This document shows, one piece after another, positions 18,614-27,576 of a DNA stretch of 61,115 nucleotides. The stretch covers positions 1 to 61,115 of the forward strand of contig NZ_BAJX01000017.1 of assembly GCF_000613925.1 (NCBI RefSeq), given 5' to 3'. The translations under genes were made by a program, and so were the position numbers. The number at the start of each line of letters is the position of its first letter. Position 1 is the first letter of the stretch. Source of the stretch: Prevotella histicola JCM 15637 = DNF00424 (GTDB lineage: Bacteria; Bacteroidota; Bacteroidia; Bacteroidales; Bacteroidaceae). The notes below the pieces were generated by a model. The model saw nothing but the letters and a program-made list of their open reading frames with translations, had not been told where the DNA came from and searched no databases.

Positions 18614-20317
18614 ATGAAAAAGAATCTTTTAAAGGCGGTCTTGCCAGTCTCATTGGCACTGTTTGCCGTCACATTCGGTTCATGTTCGCAGGACGGACAA
18701 CTCACTGGAACCAAGGAAGACACAGGAGAAAGGGTACTTGACAACACCCGAGAGATTCAAAACTATCTGCGGACGCTACCATTAGCGCCAATGATGTCAC
18801 GCGCATCGGACCCTGTTCCGTCCGATGATGGTACGACAGTTCCAGTTGACGAAGGTACTTCGAAGACTGAAGAAAAGGGCGTACTGAACGGCATTCCAGG
18901 TAGTTGGGTAAAGACAACACGTAGGTATAAGATGACGCAAGCGTTCGATGAAAGCTTCCTTTTCGACCCAACAAGCGACATTATCTACCCTGGTTGTGTG
19001 CTCAAAGGTGGTACTATCGCAAACGGTACCTATGCTATCATCACTTCACACGAGACAGGTGACGTGACTTTCTCAATCAATTTGAGCCCTGCAAACCCAC
19101 AAGAAGCAAGGGAAACATCGGCTACTGTTCACAACATTCGTAAGAGTGAATACCAAGAAGTATGGAACAAGTGGGCGAACATGCAGTGGAAAGAGTCACC
19201 TATTACGACCATTGAGAGCGTTGAAAAGATCAACTCTCAGGAGGAACTTGCCACCAAACTGGGTGTCGCAGTGAACTCTCCTGTTGCCAATGGATCGCTG
19301 AACTTCGGGTTCAACTTTAACAAAAAGAAGAACCATATCCTTGCTCGTCTGATCCAGAAGTACTTCTCCGTGTCAACAGATGCACCTAAGAAAGGTAACA
19401 TCTTTGAGTCAATCGACAAAGAAGCGCTGGACGGTTACCAGCCAGTTTACATCTCTAACATCAACTATGGACGTATCATCTACCTCTCAGTAGAGTCAGA
19501 TGAGGACGAGAAAGTTGTGGATGAAGCTATCAATTTTGCGATGAATCAGATCAAAGGTGTCGACGTAAGCGTATCAGCCGACCAGTCTCTTCACTATCGC
19601 AAGGTACTTGCTAACTGTGATATCCGCATCACTGTACTCGGTGGAGGACAGACAATTCAGAAGGAAGTGCTCAAGGGTGACATCGATTCTTTCCAACGTT
19701 TCCTCAACGCAGACATACCAATGGAACAGATGTCTCCTATCAGTTTCTCACTACGTTACGCAGTTGACAACTCACAGGCACGTGTTGTAACAAGCAATGA
19801 GTTCACTGTTACACAGCGCGACTTCGTTCCTGAGTTCAAGAAAGTACGCATGCAGCTGCAGGTTCTTGGCTTCTCTGGTACAAACACAGGTCCATTCCCT
19901 AACCTTGACCGTGAGGCTGGACTGTGGGGAAGCATCAGTCTTTCTCTCAACGGACAGGACAATGAGCTGGTAAAGATCAGTCAAGCTAACCCGTTCTACT
20001 TCAGTTATCGTGAGAAAAAGGAGACCATGCACCCAATAGGCTTTGGTGGAATCGTTACCGTTGAGTTCGATAAAGACCCTAACGAGAGCCTTGAAGACTT
20101 TGTTGACCACCAGAAGATGACATTTGTTAGCGACCTACATTCAACAAGAAGTATTTACAATTACAACTTCGGACGTACTACCTTTACCCATACACTGGGT
20201 ACTCTCTACACGAAATACAAGGGCGATGACCCAATATTCGTGCTGGAAAGCAACAACAAGAACGTCAAGATTCACACCTATGTGAAGGTGCTTGATATGA
20301 AATTTTTCAATAAATAA
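18614..20317 (+). CDS. Thiol-activated-cytolysin-like (CDC-like) pore-forming lipoprotein
   Basis: The 567-aa lipoprotein has a signal ending in 'VTFGSC' (lipid-modified Cys24), followed by a disordered acidic linker. The body has segments expected of cholesterol-dependent cytolysin relatives: 'FDPTSDIIYPGCVLKGG', 'GFNFNKKKNHILARLIQKYF', 'YQPVYISNINYGRIIYLSVE' and a C-terminal beta region ('FTHTLGTLYTKYKGDDP'). Family members oligomerise and insert beta-hairpins to form very large pores. The tryptophan-rich undecapeptide of Gram-positive CDCs is absent, as in CDC-like proteins of Bacteroidetes. No partner CDC-like gene is next to it. Targets could be host cells or competing bacteria. The family call rests on motif recall, not a search. 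Confidence 0.75.
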   Translation: MKKNLLKAVLPVSLALFAVTFGSCSQDGQLTGTKEDTGERVLDNTREIQNYLRTLPLAPMMSRASDPVPSDDGTTVPVDEGTSKTEEKGVLNGIPGSWVKTTRRYKMTQAFDESFLFDPTSDIIYPGCVLKGGTIANGTYAIITSHETGDVTFSINLSPANPQEARETSATVHNIRKSEYQEVWNKWANMQWKESPITTIESVEKINSQEELATKLGVAVNSPVANGSLNFGFNFNKKKNHILARLIQKYFSVSTDAPKKGNIFESIDKEALDGYQPVYISNINYGRIIYLSVESDEDEKVVDEAINFAMNQIKGVDVSVSADQSLHYRKVLANCDIRITVLGGGQTIQKEVLKGDIDSFQRFLNADIPMEQMSPISFSLRYAVDNSQARVVTSNEFTVTQRDFVPEFKKVRMQLQVLGFSGTNTGPFPNLDREAGLWGSISLSLNGQDNELVKISQANPFYFSYREKKETMHPIGFGGIVTVEFDKDPNESLEDFVDHQKMTFVSDLHSTRSIYNYNFGRTTFTHTLGTLYTKYKGDDPIFVLESNNKNVKIHTYVKVLDMKFFNK

Positions 20318-20440
20318 TGTGATCCTTTTTAAGTGATTAAAACAAGGAGAGGCATATAACGACTTTGTCTCTCCGCCCCTCAGGACTGTGACAGACTCTC
20401 TTTTCTGTCGGAACAGACAGTCTTTTCGGGTAATGAAACA

Positions 20441-20478
20441 ACCCCTAAGAGCCGCTCCCAGGCCCTTAGGGGTTTTTT
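20441..20478 (+). terminator. Terminator of the cytolysin-like gene
   Basis: A 9-bp stem (ACCCCTAAG at 20441-20449 with CTTAGGGGT at 20465-20473) is followed by TTTTT. Confidence 0.85.
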
Positions 20479-20479
20479 A

Positions 20480-21003
20480 TTTTAGATAAGAAACAGCCTC
20501 TCCCCGGCCCTCTCCGAAGGGAGAGGGAGAACAATTAGCGAGATACCCCGGTGTACTTGAGAGTGCATAACACGGCGTTTGAGAGTTTTGGGGGGCTGGT
20601 TCTGAGGTTAAAAAGTAAACGAGTTGACTGCTATAAACTACGAATTTACGAATTGAGAGATAGTTATTTGCATGCTTCAAACCACGAATTTACGAATTCA
20701 TAGATAATGAATTGCAAGCTAAAAACTACGAATTTACGAATTACAGTTAGGTGAATTGCAAAATAAAAACCACGAATTTACGAATTACAGATAGGTTATT
20801 TGCCTGCTATAAACCACGAATTTACGAATTAAGAGATAGGCGGTCTGTGTGTGGTAAAGCATATTTTTGACCTCTAAACATTTGACCTTTGAGAATTAAC
20901 CCATGAACTTTTAGCTTTAAATCTTCCTCCTTCCATCTCCCCAACCCCCAGCATTTTGTATCCCGTCAGGCACATCCCCTCCCCCTGGAGGGGCTTGGGG
21001 AGG
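20480..21003 (-). repeat. Composite intergenic module, order C-B-E-D
   Basis: From left to right: hairpin C (about 20487-20535, core CCCTCTCC-N-GGAGAGGG), five 44-bp B repeats around CGAATTTACGAATT (starting 20641, 20685, 20729, 20773 and 20817), segment E (about 20840-20930, with TATTTTTGACCTCTAAACATTTGACC cut across it) and hairpin D (about 20970-21003). No gene is visible. Confidence 0.85.
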
Positions 21004-21051
21004 CCGCGTTTCGGGGGTTATTTTTGTAAATTTCTTTCCCTTTCCTTTTCC

Positions 21052-21196
21052 CATCTACGCCCTTTTGCGTTCTAAAAGATGCCCTTTTGCAATGTAAAAG
21101 GGCATCTTTTGATGTGTAAAAGGGCATGTTTTGCAATGCAAAAGGGCACCTTTTACAAGCCTGTTTGTAACTAACTGATAATCCAAAGGTTACAAA
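21052..21196. repeat. 22-bp-phased 15-mer array 5 (5 motifs) with stem-loop
   Basis: Motifs start at 21052, 21074, 21096, 21118 and 21140. TTTGTAAC (21164-21171) pairs with GTTACAAA (21189-21196). Confidence 0.9.
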
Positions 21197-21279
21197 GGCG
21201 ATTTTTAACGATAATGAGTTGATTTGCGAACAATAGTGATGTGTAATTTGTAAGGGTATTTCATACAGTCTGAAACACA

Positions 21280-22055
21280 CCCGAAGCAGCCTCTCCCCGA
21301 CCCTCTCCGAAAGGAGAGGGAGGACAATTAGCGAGATTCCCCATTGTATTTGAGAGGACATAAAACGGTGTTTGAGCGTTTTTGGGGGCTGGTTCTGAAG
21401 AAGAAAAATAGACAAGTTACATGCTCTAAACTACGAATTTACAAATTGAGAGATAGGTTAGTTGTATGCTATAGAACAAGAATTTACGAATTAACAAATA
21501 GGTGAATTGCAAGCGATAACTACGAATTTACGAATTCATAGATAATGAATTGCATGCTATAAACTGCGAATTTACGAATTGAGAAGTAGATGAATTGCGG
21601 GCAATAGCATAAAAGATCACGAGTTAACAAGTAGATGATTTGTGTGTTTTAAGATATTGATTTGAACTCTTAACAATGGATTTTAGGATTTAAAAGTCAA
21701 GCGAATTGCGCTTTAATATTTAGAGGAGTTAAAGTACTTATAGTCATTAAAAACCATTCGTGGGAAACCCTTTCGGATTTCCAACAACGCTTTTGACGTA
21801 ACGGTTTTTATGCCATTTAGAACTCTAACTCCTCCAACTATTCTGACTTTTCATCGGGAATACGTACCCCGTCAGGCACATCCCCTCCTCTGGAAGGGCT
21901 TAGTGAGGCTGTTAATAGACTAACAACCCCACCCTTTTTCAGTACATCCTCTCCTTCTAAAGGGGCTTGATGAGGTCACTCTCGAGGCTTAGTGAGCCTC
22001 CATATCCCACCGTATCCTCTCACATCCCCTCCTTCGGAGGGGCTTGGGGAGGCCG
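21280..22055 (-). repeat. Composite intergenic module, order C-B-D-D-D
   Basis: Hairpin C (about 21283-21330), 44-bp B repeats (phase points 21435, 21480, 21524 and 21568, then degenerate copies), AT-rich DNA, then three D hairpins (about 21880-21910, 21950-21975 and 22025-22052). The last D ends 10 bp from the stop of the 53-aa gene. Confidence 0.8.
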
Positions 22056-22064
22056 CCTCTTCCC

Positions 22065-22226
22065 TTACTCTTCACGCTCCCATTCATCCCAATCACTTAC
22101 CTGATCTTCCTCAAATGGGTTGGGTTTACTTTCCGCATGGTCACCCTGGTCGGACGCTTCAATCATGATTGATTCTATATTTACATGATGAATGGTAGCC
22201 AAAGGCTGTATATATATTTTCTTCAT
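22065..22226 (-). CDS. Small acidic secretion-locus protein (53 aa), 'Y-x-P' family
   Basis: This short frame begins 'MKKIYIQPLATIHHVNIES', continues through 'KPNPFEEDQ' and ends 'DWDEWEREE'. The layout (basic head, aromatic-x-Pro, Val/Ile-rich strand, 'NPF', acidic Trp-containing end) is shared with the peptides at 4862-5107 and 27337-27534. It starts 10 bp after the stop of the 1256-aa secreted protein and is surely co-transcribed with it. The function of the family is not known to me. Confidence 0.7.
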   Translation of the reverse strand: MKKIYIQPLATIHHVNIESIMIEASDQGDHAESKPNPFEEDQVSDWDEWEREE

Positions 22227-22236
22227 TGCTATCTTT

Positions 22237-25200
22237 TTATTTTACGGTTATCTTCTTTCCATTTACGATGTATATGCCTGTCGGCACGTGGAAGGCACGT
22301 GTCTCACCAGCTTTCACTGTGGTTCTTGCCACCATCTGTCCCGTCAGACTGTGTATTCTCACCTCCGTATCCTTCTTACTCTTGGTGATGATGGTGTTAT
22401 CAGTTGTGGTAACAGCCAGCGTCACATCGTTGTTCAGTTCGTCAATACCCGTTGGTGTCTTGTCATCTGTGGTGTCATCGAAGGCTATTTCCATTGCTGT
22501 GAACGCCTTAGCTGCCGCTGCTGGCGACCCGTTAAACTTATAAACGGCACGGAAAGGCCACTGATAGAGCACGTCTTTGCGCAGGTTTCGAAGGGCAACA
22601 AACTTATTATATGAGAAGTAGAACACGTCCTGATTCGTTGCTTTGTTCATCCTTACACCCGAATAAGTGTGGTAACTTGTGAGGTTTGCTGCCGCCCCGT
22701 CGAGTGTGTTCTGTACCGTTTCGCCCGCTATGAGCTGGTTTTTCGAGTTTGTTTTCTCAATGAAAGCTCCCTTCTGACGTACTGTGAAGAGCACCTGCGG
22801 AGTGGCATTTGTACGAGGAAGGCGCACCATGTAATCCGTGTTTGCAGCTGCATCAGCCGTTAGTTTACTGAACTGTGCCGTGGCATGATAGTCCGTTCCC
22901 TGCATGGATGGCGTACTGGTGTAAGTCAGTCCGTTGTCTTTCATCTTTCCAACGGTGAACTCATAGAAGCCGCCGAGGTCGTCTTTATGCTCGCCATTGG
23001 CATCCACTGTCAGTGCGAAAGGTAGTACAATAGATGCATAAGTATCGGTACCATAACCCTGATAAGTCACCTGTCGTGCGTATGTAGCATACTTATCTGC
23101 AGTGAGCTGGATGCTGAATGGCGCAAAGAAAGGATTCTTATCAATGAGCTGGAAGTCGACAGGTGAGGTGAAATCCGTTGTACTTCCTTCCTTCATAACA
23201 GCCACATTGTGTGTCGTTGCCTGTGCTGCTGAACGGTAAGGGAGGTATATGATAGCGTTCTTAGCCAGTGGATTACGGAACGTGTTCATGCTCATTATGC
23301 CCGTTGAAGCATCATTCGTGCTACCCACAACACTGAAGAGTTCGGAGTTGTCAACGTACAATATCTGGTCGAATGACGCTGGAGCATTGGTTCCACCGAG
23401 TGCCGTTGTCATGGCATCTTTTATCTGTGAGAGTGTCAGATAGCCATAGGAAGCGTTGCCTTCTGTGTCAAATCCGGCATCAGTGGTTGTGATCTTCGCC
23501 CCATACATTGCCTCTTCGTTGTCCTGATCAGCAGCCGTCTTGTAGTAATTGGTCTTGTCATAGATCTTCGTCCACTCCACTTTCGGTGTGTAATTGCCCG
23601 TTGTCAGCTCGATATTCGTGGTGTAATAGGCATAAGCATCGTGCTGTTCCTTCTTCGTTGGAGCAATGTTGTATCGCGTTTCGTCCTTTGTGAAGAGGTA
23701 AAGAGTCTTCGTTTCGCCTATCTGTACCACAGCGTTTGCAGCGTTGAAGTTACCCCCTTGTGCTGTATAAGCAGCTGCACTGAACGGCGTTTCAGTAAGG
23801 TAAAGCGTCGAAAGGGTGTTCCTGTTACGGTCGAGCTCCGCCGAATTATTGAACAAGAAAGCCTTATTACCAGCCACATTCACGTCTATTTTGTCGAGAT
23901 AAGAGTGGTTCGGGTCATATCCACTACCGTAAAGATCGTTGCCATTGACGGGTGTATACTTCGAACCTACAAAGCTATAACGCACCTTTCCATCACGAGG
24001 ATCACAGTTAAGGTAGGTCTCATCGGCAAAGAGTGACTTCAGATTGCGGAAGGAGAAAGTACCTTGTGAAGGCGTTGAGAAGCCCAGTGGCACTTTATAA
24101 ACAAAGAGATCGCCACCCATTTTGAAGTCTGTTGCATTCGTAAACGTACGTGTCATCTCCTCACCTTGCGCTCCTGTGCACACGATATCAGCCGTACTGA
24201 CATACGGATTCAATGGTTCCATCTTCACATCTACGTTCACTAACGCCATACCGGTGGTGTTTTCAATTGCAAACTTCACTGCATCGTTGTTCAAACCATC
24301 AATGCTGACAGTGCCATTGCTGTTGGTTGCCGACACGTTTTCAGTCCTTTCAACCGTCGTTCCGGTCTTATCGTATATCTTCAAGGTGAAGTTCTGCGGT
24401 GTGAAAGACGACCCTGCAGCCTCTCGTTTGGGGTATTCACCACGTGAATAATAGGAAAGTACGGTCTGTGCAGCGGGATAAGCTGTTCCAGGAACATACG
24501 TTAGATAGTATCTTGAACCATAGTTGAGGTTGTAAAGTCTACCTTCTGTATCGAAGAACCAGTTCATACTGGCAGCTGAAATGTTTGTTGTCGTCGTGAT
24601 GGAGTAGTCGTTTGACGCTGTGCGTGACCCTACTGTGAGATAGGTTTTCGTCCCACCTGTACCCTGCATGTAGATACGTCCCAAGGCATCTTGCTCCCAA
24701 CTGGAGGCTAAAGAGGTCCATTGCAGGTACCTGTTAAGGTATGCATTCACCCCTTTTTTCTTGATTCTGAAGCCCCGTTGACCACCAGATTGACTCGTAC
24801 CATACGTATATTTAAAGGTTGCACCAGTGATACGATAGCCCACAGGGACGGTGTTTGTTGTCCCGTCAGCGTATGTATTCACAATCTTTGTAGGTGCTTC
24901 TATGTAGTAAACACCGCTCTTCAAAGCATTCCAGTTGGTGCTTCCCGACTGTAAAGCAGAGATGTATTGATTGCTTCCTGTCGTCTTTTTCCATGTTCCG
25001 TTCTCAACGGCTGACTCGTGAAAGAGCTTCACCGTGGCTTCCATCTGCTTGATATTGCTTGGCATATAAGCCAGGAACTTCTTGCCATTCTTCTCTATTC
25101 GTTTGATTTCTCCTACATCAATCTTACGTGTTTCGAAGCCATTCTCCACGAGATTGGTCAACTCTTCCGACACGTTTGACGGTGAAATAGACACTGGGAA

Positions 25201-26007
25201 CTCCACATCCGGAGCGATATCAACCTCGAATGACTCGTATTCAAAGCCTGCGAGCGTGTTGGAAGTGCTGTGATCACCAATGAAAGTGAAGTAAATCACG
25301 TTGCCAAGGTTATCCGTTGTACCGTTACCACGCGTCAGTTCGTAGGTCTTTGTCTTACCGTCACCAGTGTGATAGATTCTGATTGGCGTACCAATCCAGT
25401 GCATATTGGAATTGCCTTTGCGTGCATTCTCCGTCGCAACGTCCGATTGTGGAATCTCACCGAAGTACCAATCCGACGTCTGTCGCCATGTTAGCTTCTG
25501 TGAACCATCGGAGTATTGGAAGGATTTGTTCAAGATTTCGTAGTCAGCCTGCCCATAGCTACCTTTCAGATTGTTCTTGATGCGGATGGTGTACTTCGTG
25601 ATGCGGTATCCTTTTGGCACTGCCAGAGCAGCGAAAGAGTTAAAGATACCCGTGATGTGTACCACTCTGTCATCGTCAATACTGGTGGTGTTGTGGTCGT
25701 AGAAACGAATGTTTCCCGTGTGATTACGCATCAATCCGTCGGCAGAAAACACTGGTTGGTCGGTTGTTGTGTACGTAAGTGGGGCTTGATTGTGGATAAA
25801 AAGCGATCCATACCCACCTTCCGAACCAGCCTCAAGTGCACTCTCTGAGCGCGTCGAGATGATGTTTCCTGATTTAGGACTAATGGTTACTTTTACAGCC
25901 TTACTGCCAGTTTGTGCAAAGGAGTTGATACATCCCATGACCAGCAAGAATGTAAGGGCATACAACTTGCAATGGTGCAAGCCTAAAAATGTCCTTTTTG
26001 GTTTCAT
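22237..26007 (-). CDS. Large secreted/surface protein with T9SS-type C-terminal tail
   Basis: The 1256-aa product has a long signal peptide ('LYALTFLLVMGCINSFAQ') and a beta-rich body with many Thr/Asn/Tyr-rich strands and no catalytic motif that I recognise. The segment 'DKYATYARQVTYQGYGTDTY' followed by 'SIVLPFALTVDANG' recurs in many Prevotella surface proteins. The C-terminus ('EVRIHSLTGQMVARTTVKAG', then 'FHVPTGIYIVNGKKITVK') looks like a type A sorting domain of the type IX secretion system. It is expected at the cell surface or released. It heads a two-gene unit with the 53-aa peptide. Confidence 0.75.
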   Translation of the reverse strand: MKPKRTFLGLHHCKLYALTFLLVMGCINSFAQTGSKAVKVTISPKSGNIISTRSESALEAGSEGGYGSLFIHNQAPLTYTTTDQPVFSADGLMRNHTGNIRFYDHNTTSIDDDRVVHITGIFNSFAALAVPKGYRITKYTIRIKNNLKGSYGQADYEILNKSFQYSDGSQKLTWRQTSDWYFGEIPQSDVATENARKGNSNMHWIGTPIRIYHTGDGKTKTYELTRGNGTTDNLGNVIYFTFIGDHSTSNTLAGFEYESFEVDIAPDVEFPVSISPSNVSEELTNLVENGFETRKIDVGEIKRIEKNGKKFLAYMPSNIKQMEATVKLFHESAVENGTWKKTTGSNQYISALQSGSTNWNALKSGVYYIEAPTKIVNTYADGTTNTVPVGYRITGATFKYTYGTSQSGGQRGFRIKKKGVNAYLNRYLQWTSLASSWEQDALGRIYMQGTGGTKTYLTVGSRTASNDYSITTTTNISAASMNWFFDTEGRLYNLNYGSRYYLTYVPGTAYPAAQTVLSYYSRGEYPKREAAGSSFTPQNFTLKIYDKTGTTVERTENVSATNSNGTVSIDGLNNDAVKFAIENTTGMALVNVDVKMEPLNPYVSTADIVCTGAQGEEMTRTFTNATDFKMGGDLFVYKVPLGFSTPSQGTFSFRNLKSLFADETYLNCDPRDGKVRYSFVGSKYTPVNGNDLYGSGYDPNHSYLDKIDVNVAGNKAFLFNNSAELDRNRNTLSTLYLTETPFSAAAYTAQGGNFNAANAVVQIGETKTLYLFTKDETRYNIAPTKKEQHDAYAYYTTNIELTTGNYTPKVEWTKIYDKTNYYKTAADQDNEEAMYGAKITTTDAGFDTEGNASYGYLTLSQIKDAMTTALGGTNAPASFDQILYVDNSELFSVVGSTNDASTGIMSMNTFRNPLAKNAIIYLPYRSAAQATTHNVAVMKEGSTTDFTSPVDFQLIDKNPFFAPFSIQLTADKYATYARQVTYQGYGTDTYASIVLPFALTVDANGEHKDDLGGFYEFTVGKMKDNGLTYTSTPSMQGTDYHATAQFSKLTADAAANTDYMVRLPRTNATPQVLFTVRQKGAFIEKTNSKNQLIAGETVQNTLDGAAANLTSYHTYSGVRMNKATNQDVFYFSYNKFVALRNLRKDVLYQWPFRAVYKFNGSPAAAAKAFTAMEIAFDDTTDDKTPTGIDELNNDVTLAVTTTDNTIITKSKKDTEVRIHSLTGQMVARTTVKAGETRAFHVPTGIYIVNGKKITVK

Positions 26008-26082
26008 TTTTTAATCTTCGTTTAAATGTTATTTATAAAAAAAGTAAATGTGTTATTAGTCAAGAAGCAAGTTATTCGGTTG

Positions 26083-26090
26083 CAAAATTA
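26083..26090 (-). promoter_or_regulatory. -7 box of the 1256-aa surface protein gene
   Basis: TAATTTTG on the minus strand, 75 bp before the start. Confidence 0.5.
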
Positions 26091-26379
26091 TGAATAAAAT
26101 TGCGTATTATATGTACCAACACAGTGTTATTAATGTTGTTTAACATATTCGTTTAAACCATGAACATTCCTTTCTCACAGCGTTTTACGCCCTCTTTTTG
26201 AGTTTCAGAAGCACACTATCACGATTTAATGTTAAATCTTTTTTTATTCATTTATGCATAAATCTGTGTGCCACAGCACTAGTTGCGCCATTGTTAATAA
26301 GATTAAATTACTTTTTATCTATGTGATTTTTTGTTTCAATTGACAAACAATCGCCTCCCCAACCGTACGCATTGCGTGC

Positions 26380-26700
26380 CCCAAACCACGAATTTACGAA
26401 TTAACAGATAGATGAACTGTAAGCTAAAAACTACGAATTTACGAATTAACAGATAGTCGGTCTGCATGCGAGAAAGCCTATTTTTGACCTATAAACATTT
26501 GACCATTAAGAATAAACAAACACCCTTTAAGTCCAATTCTTCCTCCTTCCATCTCCCCAACTCACAGCATTCCGTATCCCGCCAGGCACATCCCCTCCCC
26601 CTGGAGGGGCTTGGGGAGGCCGTAACTCGAGGCTTAGTGAGCCACCCATATCCCACCGTATCCTCTCACATCCCCTCCTTCGGAGGGGCTTGGGGAGGCC
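26380..26700 (-). repeat. Composite intergenic module, order B-E-D-D
   Basis: Two B repeats (about 26386-26445), segment E (about 26455-26540) and two D hairpins (about 26585-26620 and 26668-26700). The surrounding gap 26091-27217 has no gene I can support. Confidence 0.8.
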
Positions 26701-26733
26701 GTTTTTTGTCAATTTCTTTCCTTCCTGCTTTCC

Positions 26734-26879
26734 CATCTACGCCCTTTTGCGTTGTAAAAGATGCCCTTTTGCAATGTAAAAGGGCATGTTTTGATGTGTA
26801 AAAGGGCATGTTTTGCAATGCAAAAGGGCACCTTTTACAACCCTCTTTGTAACCTATTGATTCCTTGATGGTTACAAAG
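26734..26879. repeat. 22-bp-phased 15-mer array 6 (5 motifs) with stem-loop
   Basis: Motifs start at 26734, 26756, 26778, 26800 and 26822. CTTTGTAAC (26845-26853) pairs with GTTACAAAG (26871-26879). Confidence 0.9.
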
Positions 26880-27217
26880 GCGATTTTTAATGATTATCCT
26901 TCGTTTTGTAATCAATAAGCCCTTGCGAATTGTAAGATTATTTTATTAAATCCTGTTATCTACTGTTAACACCCGGAGAGGGCAAAAGGCGGTGGATTCC
27001 CGTCCGTGGTTTGTGATGGGGAAGGGTGCAAACCGTCTGTGAGGACACGCTCCTCTGCAAGGGCAATGGCGAGTGTTTCCTCCTTAGGCTTAAGTGATTA
27101 ACATCTGCAGGGGTCGTCATATTCATGACGAACATGTGTTTTTTAGGTTCAAAACACTTTTTGATTTGCGTCAAGAAGATTATTGATTGAAATTATTTCA
27201 GATTCGATTTTTATTCG

Positions 27218-27225
27218 TACCTTTG
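27218..27225 (+). promoter_or_regulatory. -7 box of the 65-aa peptide/fimbrillin unit
   Basis: TACCTTTG, 111 bp before the ATG at 27337. The sequence around it (ATTTTTATTCGTACCTTTGCA) closely resembles that at 30235-30255. Confidence 0.6.
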
Positions 27226-27336
27226 CACCGCTATTTTGATAAATAGTGCTAAATTATCACAGAAAACGTATATTCTATATACATATTTACTAAGGATTCA
27301 GGATTTTAAAAGCGGAAATTAAAAAATAATTGCTCT

Positions 27337-27534
27337 ATGACAACGAAGAAAACTTATCGTAGACCCAACACAACTGTGGTTCTTCTTGCCGCAGAAAGTT
27401 CATTGATGACAATCAGTGCTTCAACCCCAGACCCAACAGAGGGTGGTGATCCAACAGGTGGCAACAACCAGGGTACGAACCCATTCTCGGGTTTTAATGC
27501 AGCCAAAGTACAGACATGGGGTGAGCAAGAATAA
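27337..27534 (+). CDS. Small secretion-locus protein (65 aa), 'Y-x-P' family
   Basis: It begins 'MTTKKTYRRPNTTVVLLAAE', has a Gly/Asn/Pro-rich middle, then 'TNPFSGFNAAKVQTWGEQE'. It shares its plan with the 81-aa and 53-aa peptides in this window. It precedes the second fimbrillin gene by 42 bp, repeating the arrangement at 4862-5107. No function is known. Confidence 0.75.
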   Translation: MTTKKTYRRPNTTVVLLAAESSLMTISASTPDPTEGGDPTGGNNQGTNPFSGFNAAKVQTWGEQE

Positions 27535-27576
27535 GAGATTAAGAGAAAATTAACAATGAAGAAAAACCTATAACAG

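Noticed and set aside
22237..26007. Plus-strand frames of 60-130 codons inside the 1256-aa gene
   Set aside because: They are shadows of the long minus-strand gene and have no protein-like features.
26956..27174. Minus-strand frame of 72 codons before the second peptide-fimbrillin unit
   Set aside because: The composition is unlike a folded protein (many Pro, His and Ser), with no promoter and no recognisable relatives.
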